Shown: one piece after another, positions 33,449 to 42,691 of the stretch
How the letters are laid out: the number at the start of each line of letters is the position of its first letter
Numbering within the stretch: position 1 is the first letter of the stretch
Source: Verrucomicrobiota bacterium
GTDB taxonomy: Bacteria; Verrucomicrobiota; Verrucomicrobiia; Opitutales; Opitutaceae
Assembly: GCA_026398065.1 (NCBI GenBank)
Contig: JAPLTR010000248.1
Location: 1 to 46,118, forward strand
DNA length: 46,118 bases
Direction of reading: 5' to 3'
Program-made: the position numbers and the translations under genes
The notes under the pieces: generated by a model
Databases searched by the model: none
Told to the model about the DNA's origin: nothing
The model's input: only the letters and a program-made list of their open reading frames with translations

Positions 33449-35795
33449 GGAACAGGCGGTCGAGTTTCGCGCCGGCCTCGCGGACGCGAATTTCGAAAGC
33501 GACTTCGCCCTTGGGCAGGTTGATGGCGGCGACGGTTTTTGCGTCGGGGGTGAAGCGGACCCAGGTCCAGGCCGGGTGCACGCCCGTGGGCCAGGCGGTC
33601 GGCTCCAAGACCGTTTCGCCGTCGGTCGATGCCGCGACGAGAAAGGAGTCGTTTTCCGGCGTGGGGGTGAGCACGCGGCCCCAGACGTAGCGCGGGCCGG
33701 CCGCCCCCACGACGAGATCGTAGCGCGTGCGGCCGACGGAGCTGCCAGCCTTCTCGCCGTGCTTGGCGGGCATCCAGACGAAGACGCCCTTGCTCGCGGC
33801 GGCATCCTCGCCGGGCGTCATGGGCGGGGAGATCACCCCGGCCTCGGCCTCCCAGGTCACGCTGCCGGTGGCGGGCACGGCCACCGGACCGTTGGCGACG
33901 CGGCGGGCACGCATCGTGCGCACGGGGTCGATGCTGGCGAGGAGGCGTGCGCCCAGATCGTCGCCGTCGCAGGCGAGGATGTGACGGGGCGGACGCGGTT
34001 CTGCGAGACCGGGGGCTTGAAACGGCGCGGTCGCCGCGACGCCCACCGGCCCGTCCTGTCCGGCCACGCGGACGGCGAGGCGCGCGGGCGTGACGTCGAT
34101 CTCTGCTTTGGCGGACGAGAACTCCTGCCGCCATTTCGCGACGGTGTCGGGGGTCGTGAGACCGCTGCCGACGCGGACCCAGATGGCCGTGCCGGGCGGC
34201 ATCGAAGCGGGAGGCGCGGTTTTCGGGGTGTGATGGGTGACGGTGAGGCGCATCGCACCGAAGTTTTCGGCATCGCACACGAGTGCGACGGCGGCCTCGG
34301 TGCCATCGATCGCGCGCGACCATGGCACGCGGACGCCGACCAACGCGGTGCCCTTGCGGACGATGAGCGCCGCGCCGGATTTCAGAGAAACGGAGGCGGC
34401 TTGGCTGGGCTTGAAATGGACGGGTTCGCCGTCGACCCAAATCTCATCGACGTTGAGCGGGAGCACGAAATGAGACTCGAGCGTCGTGGTGCCGTCGGGA
34501 ATGTCCTTGGCGCGATAGACCGCGAGGCCGAGGGAGTCGACGCGGCGTTGGGCGGCCGCCCAAAACGGTTGCAGGTGCAGGGTCTTGGCGTGGGCCTGGC
34601 TTTCCTGAATTTTGACTTTGCCGTAGGGATCATGGCGGCCGTCGGGGATGAAATAACCACGCACGCCCTCGCGCGGGCCGGGCAGGTCCACGGTCAACGG
34701 CAGGTCCATCTTCCCGCCGTAGCCCGAGCCGGCGGAGCTGAGCGTGACGTCGGCGCAGAGGTAGTGCGTGCGGTTCTGACCGCGGTCGAGGCCCCAGCTC
34801 TGGGTCACGAGGCGGGGGAATTTATCGCCGAGCTGGCGAAGGGCGGGCGCGACGGGCGCGGGCAGATAGGCCAGGAAGATGACGCCGCTGGGACGGTGGC
34901 CGACGGGGGGAATCCAGCCATTGGCCGCGAGCTGCTGGTCGAGGTAGCCGAGGCCGCGCAGGTAGTCGTAGTCGCGGCTGCGGGCACCGGCGAGTTTGCC
35001 CGCGGGGCCGAACCAGTTGAGGGCGACGTCGCTCCACAGGAGATCGCGCAAGGCCCGCGCCTGGGTGCGGGCGCGCTCGTTGCTGGAGAAGACCTCAATC
35101 AACAGCACGTCGTCGAGATCGGTGCCGTAGTAGGTCGGGCTGGTGTATTCGTGGATGCCCGCTTCCGCCGTGTAGAGCACCACGCGGTCGAGCCGGGCGG
35201 CGCCCTCGGCGGCGGCATCCGCGCGGCCGAGGGCCTCGCCGAGGAGGAGGAGGTTGCCGGCGTTCATGAGGGCGATGTTGGTGTAGCTCTCGTTGACGCG
35301 GTGCCGGAGGAGGCCTTCGACGCCGTGGTCGAGCAGCGGCTGGAGCAGTGCGCGGGCGGCGGGCGGCAGGGTGTCGCGATGGCGCAGCCAGAGGATCGAG
35401 CCGGCCTGCAGGCAGAAATCGACGGCGTTGAAGTCGAAGACGTCGGCATGGCCCCAGCTCCAGCGGAAATTGCCGTAGCCCTTCGCGGCCGGGTCGCGCG
35501 ATTGCATCTTGGTTGCGACCGTGAAGATCTTTTCGAGCCGTTCGGGATGGACGCGGGCCTCGCAGAGCGCGAGGGCGTAGGTGAAGAGGTCGCGGGAGGC
35601 CAGGTTGGCCGAGGGCTCGGCGGAATTGACCGCGCGCCAGATGCGCTCCCCCTCCTGCACGGATTGCTGGACGATCGCGGCATCCACCCTGACCGCAGGA
35701 CCGGTCGGGGAGGGCGGCTGGGCAGAGAGGCCGCCGGCCAAAAGGAGGAGGCCGAGGGCGAGGCTGCGACGCAGGAGGCGGCGGGGGCGATTCAT
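33417..35795 (-). CDS. Large secreted protein, polysaccharide lyase/heparinase-like architecture suspected
   Basis: Signal peptide MNRPRRLLRRSLALGLLLLAGGLSAQ; alpha-toroid-like N-terminal region. Confidence 0.7.
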   Translation of the reverse strand: MNRPRRLLRRSLALGLLLLAGGLSAQPPSPTGPAVRVDAAIVQQSVQEGERIWRAVNSAEPSANLASRDLFTYALALCEARVHPERLEKIFTVATKMQSRDPAAKGYGNFRWSWGHADVFDFNAVDFCLQAGSILWLRHRDTLPPAARALLQPLLDHGVEGLLRHRVNESYTNIALMNAGNLLLLGEALGRADAAAEGAARLDRVVLYTAEAGIHEYTSPTYYGTDLDDVLLIEVFSSNERARTQARALRDLLWSDVALNWFGPAGKLAGARSRDYDYLRGLGYLDQQLAANGWIPPVGHRPSGVIFLAYLPAPVAPALRQLGDKFPRLVTQSWGLDRGQNRTHYLCADVTLSSAGSGYGGKMDLPLTVDLPGPREGVRGYFIPDGRHDPYGKVKIQESQAHAKTLHLQPFWAAAQRRVDSLGLAVYRAKDIPDGTTTLESHFVLPLNVDEIWVDGEPVHFKPSQAASVSLKSGAALIVRKGTALVGVRVPWSRAIDGTEAAVALVCDAENFGAMRLTVTHHTPKTAPPASMPPGTAIWVRVGSGLTTPDTVAKWRQEFSSAKAEIDVTPARLAVRVAGQDGPVGVAATAPFQAPGLAEPRPPRHILACDGDDLGARLLASIDPVRTMRARRVANGPVAVPATGSVTWEAEAGVISPPMTPGEDAAASKGVFVWMPAKHGEKAGSSVGRTRYDLVVGAAGPRYVWGRVLTPTPENDSFLVAASTDGETVLEPTAWPTGVHPAWTWVRFTPDAKTVAAINLPKGEVAFEIRVREAGAKLDRLFLTTDPKAEPK

Positions 35796-35896
35796 TCACG
35801 TAACTAGACGGTGCGCCGCATCCCGCGTTACGTGGGGGTTTTCCGGGCGGGACAAAGGCCGGGCGGCGGGTATGGTCGCGGCGCTTCTCTAGCGCC

Positions 35897-37342
35897 ATGG
35901 ACCCCACGACTTACCGCTCCTACCGCGATCTCCCTCCGTTGGCCGGCCTCGGCACCCTGGCCGAGGCGATGCAGCCCGGACTCTCGATCGACGACTGCGT
36001 CGCCCGGCTGAAACGCCACCACTGGGCGTTCCGCCGGCTGCACGAGATCTTAATCAAACGCCTCACGGCCGAGCCCATTTACGAGCTGAAGATGGCGTTC
36101 AGCCTCCATGCGCACTACTGCGCGGAGCACGCCGCGGCCTGGCGGAAGCGCGTGGGCGAGATGCGCGAGCCGCCCCTGGGGCTCGACGCGGTGCCGCACC
36201 CCGCGCTGGAGGTGTTTTTCGACGAGATCCTCGCCGCGCCCGCGACCGACGCGCTGCTGCTCGGCGTGTATGGTTGGGCGCTGCCCGCCTTGCGCGAGGC
36301 GCTGGAGCGGCACCAGCGGGACACCAACCGGCTGGTCGATCACCCGTCGTTCCGGCTGTGCCGGTTCGCACTGATCGAGGTGGGCGAGATGATTGCGTAT
36401 GGGGAAAAGGCCCTTGTGCAGCTGTTGTCTCCCGAACGGCGCACGGAACTCACCGGCTGGACCGAGCTGCTCGGCCGCCTGCTGGCGGGGGCCGGGGCGT
36501 TGGACGGTCATGTCGAAGCCGGCGAGACGGGTGAGACGAAGACGGCGCCGGAGCGGGAGTTCTCCGCGAAACCCTATGTCTATCCGCGGGCGCCGAAGCG
36601 CGACGAACGGTTCCCCGATCCGTACAACATGGGCGTGCACGCCGAGGCGTTTCTCTACGAGGAGATGTTTCCGCCCGGGCCGAAGACGCTCATGATGTAC
36701 TACAAGCGTCTGCGCGAAATCGACGTGCCGGAGATGATGGCGAGCATCATCGCGGAGACACCCGGCAAGCCATGGGACTACACCGTCGACATGACGCGCC
36801 AGCTCTGGGACGAGGCGCGCCACGCCATGATGGGCGAGGTCGGCTTTGTCCGCGCCGGGATCGACTGGCGGAAATTCGTGAGGGTGAATTTCACCTGGTC
36901 GCTCGCGCTCAACACCCAGCTCACCCCCCTCGAGCGCCATGCGGTGCTCTATTTCATCGAGCAGGGGCTCATGCCAAGGAATGGCAAACGCTTCGAGTGG
37001 GAGGTCGGCCTCGCCTCAGGCGACCCGTTCTCGGCGCTGATCCAGGACTACGACTGGGCAGACGAGGTGCTGCATGCCCGCATCGGCCGCGACTGGTACG
37101 TGAAAGCGATCGGCGATCCCCGCAAAGCCGCCGACTACGGCGACCAGTGCTGGACTAAGGTCCTGATCGACTGGCAGAGCTACCGCGCGCAGGGCCTCAC
37201 GCAGCATGAGAACTGGTGGCCCGCGCTCTACCGGGAATGGTGCCGGGTGCACGGGCAGGTGCCGGACGCCCGCATCGAGGCCTTTGCGACGAGCTATGAG
37301 ACGGTGCGCGCCGACCTGAGGGAACTGAGCGCCTCAGGCTAG
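35897..37342 (+). CDS. Hypothetical ferritin-like/DUF455-type protein
   Basis: His/Glu-rich helical regions (FSLHAHYCAEHAAAWR, LWDEARHAMMGEV). Confidence 0.6.
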   Translation: MDPTTYRSYRDLPPLAGLGTLAEAMQPGLSIDDCVARLKRHHWAFRRLHEILIKRLTAEPIYELKMAFSLHAHYCAEHAAAWRKRVGEMREPPLGLDAVPHPALEVFFDEILAAPATDALLLGVYGWALPALREALERHQRDTNRLVDHPSFRLCRFALIEVGEMIAYGEKALVQLLSPERRTELTGWTELLGRLLAGAGALDGHVEAGETGETKTAPEREFSAKPYVYPRAPKRDERFPDPYNMGVHAEAFLYEEMFPPGPKTLMMYYKRLREIDVPEMMASIIAETPGKPWDYTVDMTRQLWDEARHAMMGEVGFVRAGIDWRKFVRVNFTWSLALNTQLTPLERHAVLYFIEQGLMPRNGKRFEWEVGLASGDPFSALIQDYDWADEVLHARIGRDWYVKAIGDPRKAADYGDQCWTKVLIDWQSYRAQGLTQHENWWPALYREWCRVHGQVPDARIEAFATSYETVRADLRELSASG

Positions 37343-37503
37343 GACTGTCAGCGCGCTGTCCCTGCCTGCTCCGCGCCGTCTCCCGGATTCGGGCCGTCAC
37401 CGCGGTTGCGTCGGACCACGACATTGCCCATGTAAAACGCTTTCTTTCGTCACCGCGGCCCGCGTGGCTGCGTCTTCGCAGTTTACCCTTCCCCTCCTCC
37501 CCC

Positions 37504-39075
37504 ATGAAAAAAATCGGCCTTCTCCTCTCCTTCGCGCTGGCGCTCGCTCCGGCGCTGCGCGCGGAACTCAAGCTCCCCGCCATCATCGGCGACCATATGG
37601 TGCTGCAACAAAAGCAGGCCAACCCGGTCTGGGGTTGGGACACTCCCGGGACCGTCGTCACGGTGACGTTTGCCGGAAAATCCTACAACGCCACGGCCGC
37701 GGCCGACGGCAGGTGGACGGTGAAGCTCGCGGCAGCCGACGCCAACGCCACGCCGCAGACCCTGGCCATCGCCGGCACCACGACGCGGACCCTCGAGGAC
37801 GTGCTCGTCGGCGAGGTCTGGATGTGCTCCGGCCAGTCGAACATGGGCTTCAAGCTCGCCTCCGACTGGAACGGCGACCTCGAGGCCGCCGCCTCTAAGC
37901 TCCCGAACCTGCGCCTCATCTCGGTGCCGACGGTCGGCACGCAGGAGCTGAAGACGGATTTCAAGGGGCAGTGGCGCGCCTCCAGCGCGGAGACCGCAAA
38001 GAGTTTCAGCGCGGTCGGTTTTCTCTATGGCCGCTACATCCATGAGATCCTCGGCGTGCCGGTCGGCCTGATCGACAACTCGTGGGGCGGTTCCGCCGCC
38101 GAGGCGTGGGTGCGCCGCGAGACCATCGAGAAGGACCCGCGTTTCGCCACCCTGATGGCCAATACCGCGAAGCGCGAGGCCGACCTCTCGTCGGAGAAGG
38201 GCAAGGCGGACTTCGCCAAGTCCGTGGCCGACTACAAGGTCGCCGCCGAGAAGGCCAAGGCCGAGAAGAAGGTGGCGCCGCGCGCCCCGGTCGACTGGCT
38301 CACGGGCAACGCCCGGCCCGGAAACATTTTTGCCGGCATGGTGAATCCCACGCTCGGCTACGGCATGAAGGGCGTCATCTGGTACCAGGGTGAGTCCAAC
38401 GCCGGCCGGGCCTATGAGCACGCCGAGCTGTTTCCCTTCCTCATCGAGCAGTGGCGCAAGGAGTGGGGTCAGGGGGATTTCTCGTTCTACTGGGTGCAGC
38501 TCGCCGACTACATGGCCGAGAAACCCACGCCCGGCGAAAGCGCCTGGGCGGAGCTCCGCGAGACGCAAACGAAGACCCAGAAGCTCGCGAACACCGGCCA
38601 GGCCGTGATCATCGACCTCGGCGAGGGCCGGGACATCCATCCCCGCAACAAGCACGACGTCGCCGCGCGCCTCGTGCGCTGGGCCCTGGTGAAGGACTAC
38701 GGGCTGAAGCTGCCGTATCGCAGCCCTGAATACAAGAGCATCGCCATCGAGGGCGGCAAGGCGACGGTCACGCTCGACTGCTTCGGCAGCACGCTCTACG
38801 CGTTCGACGTGGCCGAGGCCCGCGGTTTCGCGATCTGCGGCGAGGACCGCGTCTGGCGCTGGGCCAAGGGCAAGGTCGTGGGCGCGGACCAGGTCGAGGT
38901 GTGGAGCGACGAGGTCGCCGCCCCCGTGGCCGTCCGCTACGCCTGGGCCGACAATCCCGTCTGCAACCTCTTCTCCAAAGACGGCCTCCCGGTCACGCCG
39001 TTCCGCTCCGACGATTTCGACATGACGACCAAGCCGAAGCCGGTCGCAGCGGCGGCCCCGGCAGCGAAGCCGTAA
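37504..39075 (+). CDS. Sialate O-acetylesterase family protein
   Basis: LPAIIGDHMVLQQKQANPVWGW, MCSGQSNMGF, GVIWYQGESNAG. Confidence 0.9.
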   Translation: MKKIGLLLSFALALAPALRAELKLPAIIGDHMVLQQKQANPVWGWDTPGTVVTVTFAGKSYNATAAADGRWTVKLAAADANATPQTLAIAGTTTRTLEDVLVGEVWMCSGQSNMGFKLASDWNGDLEAAASKLPNLRLISVPTVGTQELKTDFKGQWRASSAETAKSFSAVGFLYGRYIHEILGVPVGLIDNSWGGSAAEAWVRRETIEKDPRFATLMANTAKREADLSSEKGKADFAKSVADYKVAAEKAKAEKKVAPRAPVDWLTGNARPGNIFAGMVNPTLGYGMKGVIWYQGESNAGRAYEHAELFPFLIEQWRKEWGQGDFSFYWVQLADYMAEKPTPGESAWAELRETQTKTQKLANTGQAVIIDLGEGRDIHPRNKHDVAARLVRWALVKDYGLKLPYRSPEYKSIAIEGGKATVTLDCFGSTLYAFDVAEARGFAICGEDRVWRWAKGKVVGADQVEVWSDEVAAPVAVRYAWADNPVCNLFSKDGLPVTPFRSDDFDMTTKPKPVAAAAPAAKP

Positions 39076-39118
39076 ATGTCCTAGACAAACGGATACGCCG
39101 TCGCTCTCTACTGCCTGC

Positions 39119-39916
39119 ATGAACCGCCGCCGCTTCCTCGCCGCCCTCGCCACGACCGCCGTCCTCACCAGCGCCGCCGCCGGCGCGGCGGAGGCCCGGC
39201 CCACATTGAAGGTCCTGTCCTACAACATCCACCACGGCGAGGGGGTGGACGGGAAGCTGGATCTCGCCCGCATTGCGGGCGTGATCAAGGCCTCGGGGGC
39301 GGATGTGGTGGCGCTGCAGGAGGTCGACCAGAAGACCACACGCACAGGCGGGGTCGACCAGGCGGCGGAGATCGGGCGACTCGCGGGCCTGACCGCGGTT
39401 TACGGCAAGGCGATGGACTATCAGGGCGGGGCCTACGGGCAGGCGTTGCTGAGCCGCTGGCCGCTCGAGGAGGTGACGGTGCACGCGCTGCCGAATCCAG
39501 CGAAGGTCGAGCCGCGCATCGCGCTTTCGGCGACGGTGCGGGCGCCGGGCCGGGCGGCCTTCCGCTTGATCGGCACCCACCTCGACGCGACGCGCGACGA
39601 CACCGCCCGCTGGCAGCAGGCGGAGCGGCTGCTGGAGCTGTTTGGCAAGGACAAGGTGCCGACGGTCTTCGTGGGGGATTTCAACTCCCGCCCGGACACT
39701 CGCACCATGAAGGCGCTGTTCGGGGCGTTCACCGATGCGGCGGCGGCGAATCCCGAGTTTACGATTCCCTCCAAGAAACCGACGGGCCGCATCGATTACG
39801 TGCTGCTACGGCCGGCGGGCGAATGGCAGGTGGTCTCCTCGAAGGTGATCCCCGAGGCGGTCGCCTCGGACCATCGGCCTTTGCTGGTCGAACTCGGCGC
39901 GGTGGGCGCGAAGTGA
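39119..39916 (+). CDS. Endonuclease/exonuclease/phosphatase family protein
   Basis: LSYNIHHGEGVDG, VVALQEVD, FVGDFNSRPDT, ASDHRPLLVEL. Confidence 0.92.
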   Translation: MNRRRFLAALATTAVLTSAAAGAAEARPTLKVLSYNIHHGEGVDGKLDLARIAGVIKASGADVVALQEVDQKTTRTGGVDQAAEIGRLAGLTAVYGKAMDYQGGAYGQALLSRWPLEEVTVHALPNPAKVEPRIALSATVRAPGRAAFRLIGTHLDATRDDTARWQQAERLLELFGKDKVPTVFVGDFNSRPDTRTMKALFGAFTDAAAANPEFTIPSKKPTGRIDYVLLRPAGEWQVVSSKVIPEAVASDHRPLLVELGAVGAK

Positions 39917-39926
39917 GCCGCTTCCC

Positions 39927-40811
39927 ATGAAACGACGAAAGATCGGTCTGCTCGTCGCGCTCGCGTTCCTGAGCTGGCTGCCGCGCATCGGGGCGGCCGA
40001 GCCGTTTTTCTTCATTCAATTGAGCGACCCGCAGATGGGAATGTTCAATGACAACAAGGATTTTGCGCAGGATGCCGCCAATTTCGAATTCGCGGTGACG
40101 GCCGTCAACCGGCTGCACCCGGCCTTCGTCGTCGTCACCGGCGACCTCGTGAACAAGAGTGGCGATGCGGCGCAGATTGCCGAGTACCGCCGGATATTGG
40201 GCAAGATCGACCCGTCGATCCCGGTCCACTCGATGGCGGGCAATCACGATGTCGGCAACATGCCGACGCCCGCGACGATCGCGGCCTACACGCAGGCCAT
40301 CGGCCCCGACCACTACACGTTTCGCCATCAGGGCCTCGCGGGGATCGTGCTCAACTCGACTGTCATCCACACCCCGCAACAGGTCACCGAGCAGCTCAGG
40401 GAGCAGGATCGCTGGCTCCGGGCCGAACTCGCGCGGGCCAAGGCGGAGGGTGCGGCGCACATCGTCGTGTTTCAGCATCACCCGTGGTTCATCGCGAAGG
40501 CGGACGAGCCGGACCAGTATTTCAACATCCCGCTCGTGCGGCGCACCGAGCACCTCGCGCTCTTTCGCGAATTCGGCGTGCGCTACCTGTTTTGCGGGCA
40601 CTATCACCGCAACGCCGAGGGGCGCGACGGGGACTTGCAGAACATCACCACGGGACCGGTGGGCAAACCGCTCGGCGGGGCGAAATCCGGTTTCCGCGTC
40701 GCCATCGTGCGCGACAACGTGATCGAGCACCGTTACTACGAGCTCGGCGAACTGCCGACCAAGATCGAGCTCACGCCGCCCGCGGAGAAGACGCCGGCGG
40801 CGAAAAAGTAA
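39927..40811 (+). CDS. Metallophosphoesterase (calcineurin-like)
   Basis: FIQLSDPQMG, VVTGDLVN, MAGNHDVG, FCGHYHRN. Confidence 0.92.
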   Translation: MKRRKIGLLVALAFLSWLPRIGAAEPFFFIQLSDPQMGMFNDNKDFAQDAANFEFAVTAVNRLHPAFVVVTGDLVNKSGDAAQIAEYRRILGKIDPSIPVHSMAGNHDVGNMPTPATIAAYTQAIGPDHYTFRHQGLAGIVLNSTVIHTPQQVTEQLREQDRWLRAELARAKAEGAAHIVVFQHHPWFIAKADEPDQYFNIPLVRRTEHLALFREFGVRYLFCGHYHRNAEGRDGDLQNITTGPVGKPLGGAKSGFRVAIVRDNVIEHRYYELGELPTKIELTPPAEKTPAAKK

Positions 40812-40847
40812 CGCAGCGGGACGATGAGGCGACCGGCGCGCCGTCGT

Positions 40848-42140
40848 TCAGGCGGGTGATGGGTGCTTCCACGGCGCGCGGTAGTCGCGCCGGAGGAGCT
40901 TGGCCGCTTCGGGGTGGCCGACGATCTGTTCCGTCCTGGCATCCCACGTGAGCTTGGCGCCGACCTCGTAGGAGATCATCGCCAGCTTCACGACGGTCGT
41001 CGAAAGGTGCGCCTCCTCGATGGAGCAGCTGGCGGGCCGGCGCGTGCGCACGGCCTCGAGGAAGTCCGCCATGTGCAACAGACCCATGTCGGCCTTGGCT
41101 TCGGTGACCTTGCGCTCGGCCTTCTTGCCGCGCGGCGTGAAGGTCCACTGGTTGTCGCTGACGAAGACGGTGCCTTTTTCGCCGTAGAAAAAAATGCCGT
41201 TGTTGGTCTCGGGCGCGTATTCCTCGGCGCCCCACATGCGGTGCCGCCAGGTGACCGGGCAGCGGTCGAACTCCCACTGCACGGCGAGGGTGTCGGGCGT
41301 CGTGATTTTCCCCTTCAGTTGATAGAGACCGCCCGCCGCGGAGACGGTGCGCGGGGCGGTTTCGCCGAGGATCATGCGCGTCGCGTCGAGCAAGTGGATG
41401 CCCCAGTCGTACAGGTGGCCCTGGCCGCTGGTCTTTTCCTGCCGCCAGTTCTTGTGGCCCACCTGCGGGCTGTAGGGGATGAGCGGGCCCGGGCCGCACC
41501 AGAGGTCCCAGTCGAGGGTGGCGGGCGGCGGCTGGGGCGCGGTGCTGAGCGTGCCGTTGTTGGTATGGATCTGGGCCTCGGCCTGCACGATCCGGCCCAG
41601 GTGGCCGTCGGCGATGAACTGTCGCACGGCCTGGTACGCGGGGCTCTGCCGGCGCTGGAAACCGATCTGCACGATGCGCCCGCTCTTCGCGACCGCGTCG
41701 ACCATCGCCCGGCCCTCGCGCACGTCGTAAAACAGCGGCTTCTCGCAATACACATCGAGCCCGCGCTTCACGGCGGCGATCAACTGCAGGGCGTGCCAGT
41801 GCGGCTGGGTGCCAATGATCACGGCTTCGAGGCCGGGGGTGGCGAGCATCTCCTCGTAGAGTTTGAAGGTTTTCGGCCGCGAGCCCTGGGTCTTTTCGAC
41901 CTCGGCGGCGCTTTTCTCGAGGTGGTCGCTATCGACGTCGCACAGCGCGACGATCTCAACGCCACCGGCCTTGAACGCGGCGTTGACGTCGACCATGCCG
42001 TACCAGCCGCAGCCGATGAGGCCGAGTTTCACCTTCCGTGCGGTGCTCGGGGCCGGGGTGACTTGGGCGCGGAGCTGGGAGAGGGCGGCGGCACCGGCGG
42101 TGACCGCGCCGAGGAACTGGCGGCGATTGAGGGGTAGCAT
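40848..42140 (-). CDS. Gfo/Idh/MocA-family oxidoreductase, Tat-type leader
   Basis: MLPLNRRQFLGAVTAGAAAL; KLGLIGCGWYGM; YCEKPLFYDVREGRAMVDA. Confidence 0.92.
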   Translation of the reverse strand: MLPLNRRQFLGAVTAGAAALSQLRAQVTPAPSTARKVKLGLIGCGWYGMVDVNAAFKAGGVEIVALCDVDSDHLEKSAAEVEKTQGSRPKTFKLYEEMLATPGLEAVIIGTQPHWHALQLIAAVKRGLDVYCEKPLFYDVREGRAMVDAVAKSGRIVQIGFQRRQSPAYQAVRQFIADGHLGRIVQAEAQIHTNNGTLSTAPQPPPATLDWDLWCGPGPLIPYSPQVGHKNWRQEKTSGQGHLYDWGIHLLDATRMILGETAPRTVSAAGGLYQLKGKITTPDTLAVQWEFDRCPVTWRHRMWGAEEYAPETNNGIFFYGEKGTVFVSDNQWTFTPRGKKAERKVTEAKADMGLLHMADFLEAVRTRRPASCSIEEAHLSTTVVKLAMISYEVGAKLTWDARTEQIVGHPEAAKLLRRDYRAPWKHPSPA

Positions 42141-42237
42141 AACGGGGAGCTTCCACGTCCGCCGCAGGACGAAAAGGCAAAAGCGCCGGGCCTCGCCCGC
42201 CTTGACCTCGGCACGACCCGGGCCCCAACTCGGGTGC

Positions 42238-42486
42238 ATGACCGACCTACCCGCCGACGAGCAGACTTTCCTCAAGGACCTCGTGAAAAGCGCGCGCCAG
42301 AAGCACCACCATGTCAAATGGACCGACCGGGACGGCTCGGAGCGGGTGACCGTGCTCAGCCAGCCCGAGGTGGTCCGGGTGGCGACGATCGCCCATCGGC
42401 TGGGGATTTCGAAGCCCGAGCTGCTGCGGCAGGCGGCGCACATCCCGGTGACGAAGCCGCCGGCGCCGCCGGCCGCTGGCCCCTGA
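42238..42486 (+). CDS. Small hypothetical protein
   Basis: 82-aa ORF MTDLPADEQTFLKDLVKSARQKHHHVKW. Confidence 0.5.
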   Translation: MTDLPADEQTFLKDLVKSARQKHHHVKWTDRDGSERVTVLSQPEVVRVATIAHRLGISKPELLRQAAHIPVTKPPAPPAAGP

Positions 42487-42691
42487 AAAGTACCTCCCGG
42501 CGGGATTTGTGTCGCGGTATCCCGGGGTGTTTGCCTTAGCGGTCCGGCCCGCATTGAAATAATTATTCGACTGGCGTTGGCGGACCGCACCCGCATTTTC
42601 GACACGCAATCGTTACCCGCCCCGCCTTGCCGACGCCACCCCCGGTCGTCTGTGATGTAAACGTTATCTTTACCCTCGGCTTTACCCTCCC

